Shown here in pieces: positions 1-9,947 of a stretch of 64,000 nucleotides of DNA (its first letter is position 1; every line of letters starts with the position of its first letter). Below the pieces are notes generated by a model. It had not been told where the DNA came from and ran no database searches. It saw only the letters and a list, made by a program, of their open reading frames with translations. A program made the translations under genes and the position numbers. This DNA comes from Antedon bifida. Taxonomy: Eukaryota > Echinodermata > Crinoidea > Comatulida > Antedonidae. The DNA is taken from assembly GCA_963402885.1 (NCBI GenBank), contig OY727102.1:9982001-10046000 (forward strand), read 5' to 3'.

Positions 1-545
1 TCATACTTCCGGTCAATTTTTTGTAAAATGTTTCATTAAAGCAAATAGAAATATGTACATTCTGAATACGGCTGTGAAAAAATCAACTCTCTAGCATTAG
101 TGGTTTTCGAGATATAGGACAACTGTAATTTTTTCCCTTATTTGCATATTTTATTTAAATTGTACTACTAATTTGCATACTTTCGAGGTGTGTGACAAAG
201 GTGTAATTTTGGGAATTACAAAGTGGTCCTATGCTGGCTATTAGGAACCTATGTCTGGGTCATTTGAGGGCAAAATAAAGTCTCTACAGACATTTTAGTC
301 ACATTGTATATGCAAACATTGAGAAATGGGGTCGAAGGTCAAATGTTGTACTTCCGGTCATTTTATCGTAAAATGTTGCATTAGAGTAAATATAAATATA
401 TACATTTTGAATAAATCAGTGAAAAAATCAACTCTCTCGGACTAGTAGTTTTTGAGATATGGTTACCCTGTAATTTCACCCTAATTTGCATATTTAAGCT
501 AATTTGCATACCTTCGGGATGAGTGACAGAGGTGTGATGCTCAAA
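1..545. repeat. Two-copy ~345-bp tandem repeat in left flank
   Basis: Two related copies lie in tandem. The block gtgaaaaaatcaactctct starts at 74 and again at 419, and cttccggtca occurs at 6 and 351, so the period is 345 bp. The copies are clearly diverged. Related phrases (ctctcgga followed by an accgagatac-like block, CCGGAAGT, tgacctttgacc) also occur in the subrepeats of the 5-kb element in unit 2. This may therefore be the end of another member of that family. No coding potential seen. Confidence 0.75.
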
Positions 546-643
546 TTTTCATCTCCTCATCATATATGACCATTTAAAAAAAAAAAATCTCTGTTTGCAA
601 TTTGTTTCACTTTGAGCTGTTTTTTTTGCTAGATTGACTAGCC
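546..643. other. Left flank of tandem array, junction near 644
   Basis: AT-rich sequence with an A12 run near 577. Homology with the unit 2 and unit 3 starts begins at the block tagtatataagaatac (644). Upstream of that point the sequence is unrelated to the ends of units 1 and 2. This marks the left edge of the 28-kb array. Confidence 0.7.
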
Positions 644-1321
644 TAGTATATAAGAATACAAAAATATTTAGGATCTCGCTATTTATCTGGGCGATGTAGT
701 CTGTGGGGTTAAAGAATACTCGAGCGGAAGAATACAACACATAATAACCATATCTATTACCAGTAAAACAGCGTCCTCTCTTATTATTTCGCGTAGGTTT
801 CAAATAATAACGGGGAAAAAAAGTTAAGTAATATTTAATAGCATAAGTGTGTTCCACTCATAAAAGAGTATTTAATTCCAAAATTGTAATACAGTATATC
901 GAAAAGTTTTAGATTTTTATTAGTGATAGAAATTTAGTATTATTTGGATAAAATAAAACTGTAAAAACATCATTCAAAAACCATCGTGGAAAAATACTTA
1001 ACCAACTTCAATTTTGTTCAAATTTGGTACAATAATTCTATATGTATTTATTTATCTTTAGTATAAAAATTGGGTAATTTACTAGAATTTTAGATGATTT
1101 GGACATTTTTTATTTTTCAAAATATGATGCCTATGGTTCTACTATACATTTACAACATTTTTTTTTACTAAAAGTGCGCCTAAGTTATTTTTAAAAAAAA
1201 ACTTGATACTAGTATTTTTCTTTTACATTATAACATTTGTGTAGTAAATTTTTCTTCTCATAAGCTATTATAGTGTAGGCCTACATTTATATTATAGTAG
1301 AACCGTTTAATTGGGGACAGC
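644..1321. other. AT-rich spacer, no gene seen
   Basis: The only long open frame here (minus strand, 549-857) straddles the array junction, resembles no family I know and is truncated differently in unit 3, so I do not call it a gene. Equivalent spacers occupy about 28457-29136 and 57206-57882. Small length changes in T and A runs are the main differences between copies. Confidence 0.6.
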
Positions 1322-1815
1322 TCTTTTTACTATTTCGCCTTAACGTCTGTTTTTTTAACATTCGCCATTTACATTGCAAATTATAAATGGTATTATTATT
1401 TTTTAGTGGATTTAGAATAGCTAGAACATGTGTGATAGTAGTTTTGACTACACTATATCAGGGAAGAGTGAGATTAAAGCAGTCGTGAATTAAAATTTCA
1501 ATAAAATTTGTCAACAAATATAATTTTACTGTTTCGCCTTAACGTCTGTTTTTTTAACATTCGCCATTTAGGCCTAGGCCTACATCGCATTATAAATGGT
1601 ATTATAATTTATACTGGATTTGGAATAGCTAGAACAGTGTGTAGTTTAAACTATACTATATCAGGGGAATGAACGTGAATTAAAATGTCCATAACATTTG
1701 TCAACAAATATAATTTTGCGATTTCGCCTTAACGTCTGTTTTTTTTTACATTCGCCATTTGCATTATAAATGGTATTATTTTTATAATGGATTTGGAATA
1801 GCTAGAACATGTGTG
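1322..1815. repeat. Three-copy ~195-bp tandem repeat (unit 1)
   Basis: The block tttcgccttaacgtctgttt starts at 1333, 1532 and 1722, giving periods of 199 and 190 bp. Each copy continues with cattcgccattt, an ataaatggtatta block, gaatagctagaaca and, in two of the copies, an acactatatcaggg-like block. Copies have diverged by small indels, and the middle one carries an added GGCCTA motif. No coding frame spans it. Confidence 0.85.
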
Positions 1816-2384
1816 TAGATCTTTTCCAGATGGATTTCTTTCAAACTAAATGAGGGGATCTGCTAGGTTCCCGCCCGGAGAAATAGTTTTTCTTACAAGA
1901 TTTGAATAATCAACAATATCAACATTCAACAGTGTGGCGTGTTGACCGCAATGAATAACAATACCATCTTCCCCACTACACCTGCACCAACTCATTTGCA
2001 TAATAACGCACGGCATACCAACTGATCAATATTTGTATAGGAGTAGCAATCAATGGGTTGGTTGGATGGCTGCTGTTGTTCATCATGTAATTCATTGTAT
2101 CAGTTGTTTTGATTTCTCATGATCAATTATTCACTTAATTCATTTAATTTATTCATGATCAAACACAGTAAAATGTAGTACATGGTTTGGAATAATGTTC
2201 GTTTGTTCAAAGTTAATAATTCACACAGAAATTGTGAAATTATTTATTACAATAATGCATATGTATTTAAATAAATAGAGAGAATACACTAGCCAGGCTA
2301 GGCATCGGCATCTTTACACATTTCTATTTATTTGTTCCTAATTTTCTGACATAACTTAGGTGTTCTTAAAATTGAGGGCGCCAA
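1816..2384. other. Spacer, no gene seen
   Basis: Mostly AT-rich. The phrase aacagtgtggcg(t/c)gttgaccg occurs here near 1929 and again near 3018, so a short segment is repeated on either side of the SINE and tRNA-like block. Equivalent spacers are about 29631-30199 and 58377-58945. Confidence 0.5.
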
Positions 2385-2667
2385 ACATAACATTTACGAG
2401 ATCGGAAAGAGGCGGGAAGCCAAAAAAAATGATGGTGTGCTCCCTTGCCTCTAGCACGGTAAGGCTCTCTCACAGCCTTGGGGGTACCACACATCAGATG
2501 CTTTGATGTTATTGCCTCATAATGTGTGGTGGAAAGGGGGACGTTTAAGTCTGTGAACCCCAAACACAGAAGCTCGCATAGCTTTAACTCTTTTCCACCG
2601 ACCGGCATGGGGTTTGAACCCACGATAATCGTGTTCCACGACGCTCTACCAACTGAGCTATCCGGCC
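2385..2667 (-). mobile_element. tRNA-derived SINE (unit 1)
   Basis: Minus-strand tRNA-like head at 2667-2600. A near-complete acceptor stem pairs positions 1-6 with 67-72. The D arm is perfect (GCTC/GAGC) with a Box A match (TAGCTCAGTTGG), and the T arm is strong with a Box B match (GGGTTCAAACCC). The anticodon arm is too short: only 13 bases lie between D stem and variable loop, so a 7-base loop leaves a 3-bp stem. It is therefore not a working tRNA gene. A non-tRNA body of about 210 bp follows toward 2385. The minus-strand frame across it is the usual SINE translation (GPDSSVGRAS) and not a gene. The 3' end of the element is not sharply defined. Confidence 0.8.
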
Positions 2668-2810
2668 CTCTGGTTAATAGCAAGGTTAAAACTAGATTCG
2701 TTTCCTCAAAAGTACGTCATGAATATGCAAATTTATGACGTAACGATTAGAATGACGTAATATGAAGCGCGTATAAGACTATACTATTGTCACCTTTTAT
2801 TACTCGTGTA

Positions 2811-2910
2811 CATTGTGGCATAACGGGTAGTGCTCTAGTAACTATCGTTTGGATTGTATTCTCTCAGCTCTACTGGCTGGGGTTCGAATCTCTACGGATT
2901 TCTTTTTTTT
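2811..2910 (+). ncRNA. tRNA-like Pol III sequence with T-run end (unit 1)
   Basis: A Box A-like segment (TGGCATAACGGGTA, with GGCA/TGCT able to pair as a D stem) is followed about 65 bp later by a consensus Box B (GGTTCGAATC at 2881-2890) inside a pairable T stem. A run of T follows immediately, as in Pol III terminators. The bases flanking the D arm do not pair with those after the T arm, and the middle is too long for a standard tRNA. It could be a tRNA relic, a SINE head or a small Pol III transcript. Confidence 0.55.
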
Positions 2911-3039
2911 TAAAAATAAATATAAAATGCTTTTCTTTTATTTTGAAAGAGAGATATTTAGAGAGTCAGGTTAATTTAGAATAATATAATGTAAAAGATT
3001 AACAACATCAAAATTCAACAGTGTGGCGCGTTGACCGCC

Positions 3040-3579
3040 GCGAATGACTAACAATTGAATGTCAGAAAAAAAGGAATTATAGTTCTCTTCGTTACGTGTT
3101 TAGAAAAGAATTTATATCTCATCGTTGGTGGTATGTCGGCGTTGTTATGCAAATGGATTTGTACAGGTGTAGTGGGAAAGATGGTATTCCAACCGTTTAA
3201 AACCAAAATATCGGCTAAATATATTCTTTTTTGCGTTTCAACATAATTATATGTTAATGATTCCAATTACGATACAAACTTTTTTTTTATTTTGTAGGTA
3301 AATTGGCAGATATAACCCTTTTTGTCTTTCCCCTTAACGTTTTCATACCACAATCGCTGTGCTAAGGGGAATTTATTATTACCCTTAAGGCCATTTTACA
3401 CTAAAAAGAGGGAAGTAAAATCAACCGATTGACCCCTATCTAAGTTTATTTTCTGTCAATCCTTAAGGCTACAATTTATATAAAACAAAATAATTAAATG
3501 GTTAAATTCTGTTTCACCAAATTTATAAATAATTCTAGGTCCTAAAGGCATGTCTTTTAATTTGTTGTCGGTGTCTTCT
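3040..3579. other. Spacer, no gene seen
   Basis: AT-rich. Open frames on both strands at 3048-3266 overlap each other and show no family resemblance or coding signature. A short inverted pair (cttaacg...gctaagggg) is present near 3330-3370. Counterparts are about 35866-36405 and 59601-60142. Confidence 0.5.
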
Positions 3580-3870
3580 ATTCTAGGCCTAGAAGGCCTA
3601 GCCTAGGTCTAAGTGATGCGGCCTTTGCCGCCTGGCTGGGCGTGAGGTGAGTTGGTACCAATTTTAAAAACTAGTTGCATAGGCCTAGTCAGCTAAGCTA
3701 AAAGGTTAGGCCTAGCCTATTATAGTCGCCGCATATAGTACTGTATATCGCTATTAATTAGGGCCAAAATTAAATAACTAGCCTAGGGGCCTAGCTAGGC
3801 CTATTTAGCTTATCTTTCTTAGGCTAGGCCCTAGCCTAAGCCTAGCTAGGTAGGCCTAGAATAGGCCTAG
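3580..3870. repeat. GGCCTA-rich simple repeat (unit 1)
   Basis: Dense, irregular runs of the self-complementary hexamer ggccta and its variants (ctaggcctag, gcctagc). Copy phase is interrupted, so this is a degenerate microsatellite and not a clean array. Such sequence can pair in both directions. Confidence 0.8.
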
Positions 3871-4475
3871 TAGATATTCGCCCAGGATTCGCGTATGGGT
3901 GTTAAACGGATGATCGGGCCCACTTTTGTATGCGCACCAAACAAAAGGAGGCCTCCAAATAGCCATAAATAAACACAGAACTAAATGGCCATTAAACTAG
4001 TTTAGTATCTAGTCAAGTATCAGCCGCGCAATGTTTTTATGAATATAGTAAATATTAATTAATTATTAAACAGCCGATAAATACTAATCAATGTGTCTTA
4101 ATACAAAACAAATTTTACTAATCTAACATCTAGTTTTAATGATTAATTATAATAATTAATCGTATATTTCTTTTCTTATTTCTGCATATCATTATTATAC
4201 ATGATACCCCAAACAACAAGGCTCATCTCATAAACACAATATTTCTTGTTTTTTTAATTGTACTTCTTCATTTCTTATGCACTTGGAGTTTATAACTTGA
4301 TACAGAAACCATAATCCTGTTATCGATAAAATGAATATTAATTATTAATATTGGTAATGGTAACTAATAATAAATAAACTAATTTCCAACATTTAAAAAA
4401 CCACAATTTGCAGAATAAAACCAAAACGGAAACAAAACAACTTTATTTATAAAAATCACACATACTTATTGGCAC
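3871..4475. other. AT-rich spacer, no gene seen
   Basis: Very AT-rich with many TTAATTA-type blocks. No frame or RNA gene is supported. Counterparts are about 36700-37304 and 60436-61036. Confidence 0.5.
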
Positions 4476-5329
4476 ATGTAAAATAAATTAAAAAAAAAAA
4501 TGTACTGGCATAACTGACGGCCGCAATAACTGGTGGCTGAAATGATCCCAAAAGAGTTATGTTGTCTGGTACTCGTTGTGTTAACATTAATAATGTCTTT
4601 TTCCTTTTCATATAGGCCTAGTGTCTGATGTGTTGATGGAGTAAATGTTCTTGGGCAGCTGGTTGCAGTTTTTCTCATTTTCTATTTTTATATTGTTCTT
4701 AGTTGATGTCATATTCTAAATATGTAATTTGTATTGTCATGACGTTGAAAATATTTAAATAACAATTGTCCATGTGGTTTTTAACATCTTTAGATTCATC
4801 AGAGATTCATCTGATGTTCAAATCCAGTAAAAGTATTGGATTATTTTATTGATGATTTGTTCTACTGTACAATCATGTAAGAATTAGAAATCTGGCTACT
4901 CGCTCAAAGCTGCTACAGTAATGTACTGTGTTAGGAATACTATTAATTGAATCTAACATACACTGGATAGTTCCTAATTTCAGTCTGTTACAGTATTAAA
5001 TTTAAGAATTTTATTAGGGAACATACTACACTAATTGTGCTTCATATTTTCATATTCATACCGGTAATTTTTTAAAAAACATTTGACGTTTTTAACATGT
5101 ATGAAATCTATCTCCAGCAGGATCAATTACAGGACAATTGTTCTTGTCTTATATGTGATGATTTTTATGTATAAATAAATGATCATAATGTAAAGAAAAA
5201 TAAATTAGAAACATTGACATTCTAGCTGAAATACTTTGAAATATTTAATCACTGAATAACTTAATAAATTACACTTTAATATTGTAAACATTTCCAAATT
5301 GATCAGCTTGTATTATACCATGTACCGTC

Positions 5330-5815
5330 AATTCTAATAGTAACCCACACTCTAATAGTAACCCCCCTTCTAGTAGTAACCCAACTTATAAGTCAATCTA
5401 TAGTAATAACCCACTACTACTACTAGTAACCCATGGGGGAGGTTATTATTAGAGTCACAAAAACTATTGAAAAAATGACATTAAGACTGGTCGTTTATTA
5501 TGCAGCAATATTTTGAAAATAAGGAGATAATGCATGTTGATCTCGGGAGGACTGAGTGTTTTTGAGTTTATAAAATAAAGTTCAAACAAATTTATTTATT
5601 CTTACTGTTTTATTATTTTTCTATGATTTGCTGACCGGAAAAGTTGGGGTGGGTTACTATTTTCAGGTGCCTTACTATTTACAGGTGCCTAATTTAAGAT
5701 TAGTAATAATAACCCACTACTCCAATAGTAATCCCCCTTCCCCCCCCCCCCCCACTTCTAATAGTAACCCACCCTAAAAAACAATCAAAAAATAATAACC
5801 CAGGGTTACAATTAG
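5330..5815. mobile_element. Element bordered by TAATAGTAACCC minisatellites
   Basis: Irregular tandem copies of (c)taatagtaaccca lie at 5333-5440 and again at 5700-5815. Inverted forms (ggttattattag, gggttactatt) occur between them at about 5440-5455 and 5648-5680. The layout could fold back on itself and resembles a MITE-like or foldback unit with minisatellite ends. A poly-C tract near 5740 differs in length between copies. Matching segments are in every full subrepeat (about 7432-7915, 38155-38645, 40245-40735 and 62035-62525). No transposase is seen. Confidence 0.5.
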
Positions 5816-5827
5816 AAGATTTACGGA

Positions 5828-6018
5828 ATCAATTAGTTTAAACTAATTAATACATGCTATAGACTATTGTAGCCCAAATATCAAATTACACTTTTAATAT
5901 TGCAAACATTTCCAAATTGATCAACTTGTAGTATATAACCATGTATCAATTAGTTTAAACTAATTAATCCATGCTATAATCTATAGACTATTGTAGCCCA
6001 AATATCGAATTACACTAT
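5828..6018. repeat. 118-bp duplication with perfect palindrome
   Basis: The segment from caattagtttaaactaatta to aaatatc(a/g)aattacac occurs twice, starting near 5830 and 5947. Each copy begins with the perfect palindrome attagtttaaactaat. Present in all full subrepeats. Confidence 0.75.
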
Positions 6019-6571
6019 TATTTATAATAATAACAGCAACCGGGAATCCACAAAATGTTAGGATTCAGCCAAGTAGCCTTTTTTGCAATTAAAATCTCAT
6101 TACACGGAATCTCTTCGATGTTATAGAACACACTTCTCGTAGGCGTGTTGAATATGCGTGTAATAGCGTGTTGTATAAACGCGCCCTTAGGTGCAACAGC
6201 CTGACAAATTGATATGGTAACACTATTAAAAACAAGTATATCAATCAGAACGTTAACATACGTTATGTTATATCTATTTTCAAACCTTTTAAAATCAAAA
6301 ACTCATCAGCATCATTTTTTCATTCTTAACTTTCATCCTTATAATTATCCAATTTTGAATTGAGAATCCAGGATTTGATGTCAACAATTTCGCTACCTCT
6401 TTCTTGCCTGCAAAATGAGAAAAACAAAAATAAAACAAAAATGCAATTATTCTATCATCTCTTACAGATGTATTTGTCCTAAATTTGTCCTATTTTGATG
6501 TCACATAACAGCTATCCACTTGGAATCGAGAAATTGAATATTTGCGACCAACAACCGGCCCATATTTTATA

Positions 6572-8661
6572 ATGTAAAATAAATTTTAAAAAAAAATGTA
6601 CTGGCATAACTGACGGCCGCAATAACTGGTGGCTGAAATGATCCCAAAAGAGTTATGTTGTCTGGTACTCGTTGTGTTGACATTAATAATGTCTTTTTCC
6701 TTTTCATATAGGCCTAGTGTCTGATGTGTTGATGGAGTAAATGTTCTTGGGCAGCTGGTTGCAGTTTTTCTCATTTTCTATGGCTATATTGTTCTTAGTT
6801 GATGTCATATTCTAAATATGTAATTTGTATTGTCATGACGTTGAAAATATTTAAATAACAATTGTCCATGTGGTTTTTAACATCTTTAGATTCATCAGAG
6901 ATTCATCTGATGTTCAAATCCAGTAAAAGTATTGGATTATTTTATTGATGATTTGTTCTACTATACAATCATGTAAGAATTAGAAATCTGGCTACTCGCT
7001 CAAAGCTGCTACAGTAATGTACTGTGTTAGGAATATTATTAATTGAATCTAACATACACTGGATAGTTCCTAATTTCAGTCTGTTACAGTATTAAATTTA
7101 AGAATTTTATTAGGGAACATACTACACTATAAATTGTGCTTCATATTTTCATATTCATACCGGTAATTTTTTAAAAAACATTTGACGTTTTTTACATGTA
7201 TGAAATCTATCTCCAGCAGGATCAATTACAGGACAATTGTTCTTGTCTTATATGTGATGATTTTTATGTATAAATAAATGATCATAATGTAAAGAAAAAT
7301 AAATTAGAAACATTGACATTCTAGCTGAAATACTTTGAAATATTTAATCACTGAATAACTTAATAAATTACACTTTAATATTGTAAACATTTCCAAATTG
7401 ATCAGCTTGTATTATACCATGTACCGTCAATTCTAATAGTAACCCACACTCTAATAGTAACCCCCCTTCTAGTAGTAACCCAACTTATAAGTCAATCTAT
7501 AATAATAACCCACTACTACTACTAGTAACCCATGGGGGAGGTTATTATTAGAGTCACAAAAACTATTGAAAAAATGACATTAAGACTGGTCGTTTATTAT
7601 GCAGCAATATTTTGAAAATAAGGAGATAATGCATGTTGATCTCGGGAGGACTGAGTGTTTTTGAGTTTATAAAATAAAGTTCAAAGAAATTTATTTATTC
7701 GTACTGTTTTATTATTTTTCTATGATTTGCTGACCGGAAAAGTTGGGGTGGGTTACTATTTTCAGGTGCCTTACTATTTACAGGTGCCTAATTTAAGATT
7801 AGTAATAATAACCCACTACTCCAATAGGAATCCCCCTTCCCCCCCCCCCCCCCCACTTCTAATAGTAACCCACCCTAAAAAACAATCAAAAAATAATAAC
7901 CCAGGGTTACAATTAGAAGATTTACGGAATCAATTAGTTTAAACTAATTAATACATGCTATAGACTATTGTAGCCCAAATATCAAATTACACTTTTAATA
8001 TTGCAAACATTTCCAAATTGATCAACTTGTAGTATATAACCATGTATCAATTAGTTTAAACTAATTAATCCATGCTATAATCTATAGACTATTGTAGCCC
8101 AAATATCAAATTACACTATTATTTATAATAATAACAGCAACCGGGAATCCACAAAATGTTAGGATTCAGCCAAGTAGCCTTTTTTGCAATTCAAATCTCA
8201 TTACACGGAATCTCTTCGATGTTATAGAACACACTTCTCGTAGGCGTGTTGAATATGCGTGTAATAGCGTGTTGTATAAACGCGCCCTTAGGTGCAACAG
8301 CCTGACAAATTGATATGGTAACACTATTAAAAACAAGTATATCAATCAGAACGTTAACATACGTTATGTTATATCTATTTTCAAACCTTTTAAAATCAAA
8401 AACTCATCAGCATCATTTTTTCATTCTTAACTTTCATCCTTATAATTATCCAATTTTGAATTGAGAATCCAGGATTTGATGTCAACAATTTCGCTACCTC
8501 TTTCTTGCCTGCAAAATGAGAAAAACAAAAATGCAATTATTCTATCATCTCTTACAGATGTATTTGTCCTAAATTTGTCCTATTTTGATGTCACATAACA
8601 GCTATCCACTTGGAATCGAGAAATTGAATATTTGCGACCAACAACCGGCCCATATTTTATA
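6572..8661. repeat. 2.09-kb subrepeat 1b
   Basis: Direct repeat of 1a, differing by scattered SNPs and short indels such as ctatggctatattg for ctatttttatattg. It ends at 8661, where sequence unique to the gene remnant (aactactgtag) begins. The terminal exon 8580-8665 thus spans the subrepeat edge. Confidence 0.9.
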
Positions 8662-8665
8662 ACTA
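8580..8665 (-). CDS. Terminal coding exon of remnant A1
   Basis: The acceptor gtactacag precedes the exon at 8665, and the frame entered in phase 1 runs VVIKYGPVVGRKYSISRF and on to a TAG at 8580-8582, 28 codons in all. Phase fits the donor of the exon upstream. It lies on the edge of the 2.09-kb subrepeat, so exon copies lacking the acceptor exist further downstream. Unit 2 has one substitution in it, which is synonymous (TAT to TAC). No family known to me. Confidence 0.5.
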
Positions 8666-8805
8666 CTGTAGTACTGTACTTGTTCAAAAATAACACTATA
8701 TTGATCTCTTTCCCTTTAATGTTCAACAATATTCCAATTAAAATGCTTAAATACAGAAGTATAGGCCTACAGGTACATATGACAACCTCAGACATCCATC
8801 CTATA

Positions 8806-9006
8806 TTAGACTGTGTTCCAGCCCGTAAATTTTGGCACATATGGCGTTTTATACGTATAATATAATACTCAGATTTACGCACTGGGGAAATATGTGAAGA
8901 AATCGATTTGCATGCCCGCAAACATCCGATAAGAATGACGTAGGTTATCATACCATATGTGCCAAATTATTTATCTTTACTATTTACGGGCTGGAACCCA
9001 GTCTAA
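8806..9006. mobile_element. 201-bp MITE in last intron of remnant A1
   Basis: Imperfect terminal inverted repeats: TTAGACTGTGTTCCAGCCCG at the left and, on the other strand, TTAGACTGGGTTCCAGCCCG at the right. The inverted match continues with gaps to GGCACATATGG. The target duplication is unclear. There is no coding capacity of its own; minus-strand frames crossing it are chance. Confidence 0.75.
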
Positions 9007-9085
9007 TCATATATATGCACTGCTCTTTAACCAATTGAATGCTCTTTGGCATGTGAATAACGAACCTTTTTAAATATAAACTTAC

Positions 9086-9118
9086 CTGTGAGATCGTCAT
9101 GGTTGTATAGGTCATCTC
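9086..9118 (-). CDS. 33-nt phase-1 exon of remnant A1 tail
   Basis: Bounded by acceptor actactatag and donor gtaagtt. In phase 1 it reads DDLYNHDDLT. It is one of a series of tiny exons that all begin and end in phase 1, so any of them could be skipped without loss of frame. Confidence 0.6.
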
Positions 9119-9233
9119 CTATAGTAGTAAACAAAAACAATTTATAACATTAATATTTTATACATTTTCGTTCTTGATACATTGTACATTTGTGTTTTCA
9201 AATGTTTTGCTGCTAATATTGTAGTAGACTTAC

Positions 9234-9281
9234 CTGATGTTGTGGCAATTTCTAGTTGTCCATAACTATCAGCATCATCTG
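9234..9281 (-). CDS. 48-nt phase-1 exon of remnant A1 tail
   Basis: Acceptor gtttatcag and donor gtaagtc. In phase 1 it reads DDADSYGQLEIATTS. YGQL fits a YxxL-type tyrosine motif, seen in many cytoplasmic tails, but that role is inferred from a short pattern only. Confidence 0.6.
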
Positions 9282-9543
9282 CTGATAAACAACAATAAAA
9301 TGTTAAGAATGTAATGTTTACGAAAATCTAATTTGTGTCTGATAAGTGCCATTTCCGGCATCTACAGTTGCACAACTCTTAAACATTTCTTATGACACAG
9401 GGACAGATTGGAATGGAAAATGGGACATGGATTAATTAATTTTAACACTAAAAAAGAACTTCATAGAAAGAGTCAATCTTAATTTCACCTCACCTCAGCA
9501 CCAGCTGGTATAGATTTTTATTAGTAATGTTTTATAAGCTTAC

Positions 9544-9579
9544 CTGTGATGTTTTCTTCTTCTTTAAAAGTTTCATCTG
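9544..9579 (-). CDS. 36-nt phase-1 exon of remnant A1 tail
   Basis: Acceptor ttgatcag and donor gtaagct. In phase 1 it reads DETFKEEENIT, strongly acidic. Confidence 0.6.
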
Positions 9580-9820
9580 CTGATCAATAATAAAAGAAAA
9601 GTTAACAATTTAATATATTCCTAATATCTATCTGTACATTAAGTACTTTGATTGCACTGATTGCATTGAAGAACTTAAGATCTACCATAACATTTTTTTC
9701 CATGTTTAAAACAACAAATATATGGTCTTGATTTTATGGCACTCTGGAATTGTCTCTTCTATTAGCAAAAGAAGTATTCTCATTTTACATACTTTGTTTA
9801 TAAACTATATTAAAGCTTAC

Positions 9821-9864
9821 CTGTAAAAGTATTCATTTCTACTTCTAGGCTTCTGGGTTATCTC
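9821..9864 (-). CDS. 44-nt broken exon of remnant A1 tail
   Basis: Acceptor ttttctatag and donor gtaagct match its neighbours. The length is 44 nt, not a multiple of three, and phase 1 entry soon meets TAG. The second half read to the donor in phase 1 gives EVEMNTFT, in keeping with neighbouring exon ends (ENIT, DDLT). A one-base loss in the middle would explain it. Skipping this exon restores the frame. The same sequence is in unit 2. Confidence 0.5.
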
Positions 9865-9908
9865 CTATAGAAAAACACAATAAAATAAGTTTTTCTTATT
9901 CTTCTTAC

Positions 9909-9947
9909 CTGTACAAGTGTTGCCACTTGTTAATTTGACAAAATTTG
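9909..9947 (-). CDS. 39-nt phase-1 exon of remnant A1 tail
   Basis: Acceptor gaaaaatcag and donor gtaagaa. In phase 1 it reads NFVKLTSGNTCT. Upstream, minus-strand frames at about 10330-9964 (including NYNAIAVVAGENDLNTAH) may hold further coding sequence, but I see no convincing exon borders or membrane segment there. Confidence 0.5.

Larger units (their letters stand above)
4476..6571. repeat. 2.09-kb subrepeat 1a
   Basis: The block atgtaaaataaatt plus an A-run and tgtactggcataactgac starts at 4476 and again at 6572, and the 2.1 kb between them is repeated almost exactly. The repeat ends in gcccatattttat. It contains a TAATAGTAACCC minisatellite with a poly-C tract and a 118-bp duplication with a palindrome. 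At its end is a copy of the terminal coding exon of gene remnant A (about 6490-6570) without that exon's splice acceptor. Minus-strand frames at 4466-4678 and 6586-6774 are the same non-gene frame in the two copies. Confidence 0.9.

Noticed and set aside
1322..1815. CRISPR-like array
   Set aside because: Units of ~195 bp are similar along their whole length with no spacers, and the genome is eukaryotic.
2600..2667. Functional tRNA gene on the minus strand
   Set aside because: Acceptor, D and T arms pair, but the anticodon arm is four bases short and the loop has no U33, so it is a SINE head.
2366..2683. 105-codon minus-strand protein repeated in three units
   Set aside because: It is the translation of a tRNA-derived SINE, and its identity across units reflects the 28-kb duplication.
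2526..2738. 70-codon plus-strand frame
   Set aside because: Antisense shadow of the same SINE.
3048..3266. Overlapping frames on both strands at 3048-3266
   Set aside because: Mutually antisense, no family match. In unit 2 the plus-strand frame changes its end by a small indel.
4466..4678. Minus-strand frame (MRKTATSCPRTFTPSTHQ) found six times
   Set aside because: Repetition is due to the subrepeat. No splice context or domain supports it, and its ends vary with the A-run.
8580..8951. 123-codon minus-strand frame as one gene
   Set aside because: It runs through a MITE and intron; only the last 28 codons fit the splice phase.
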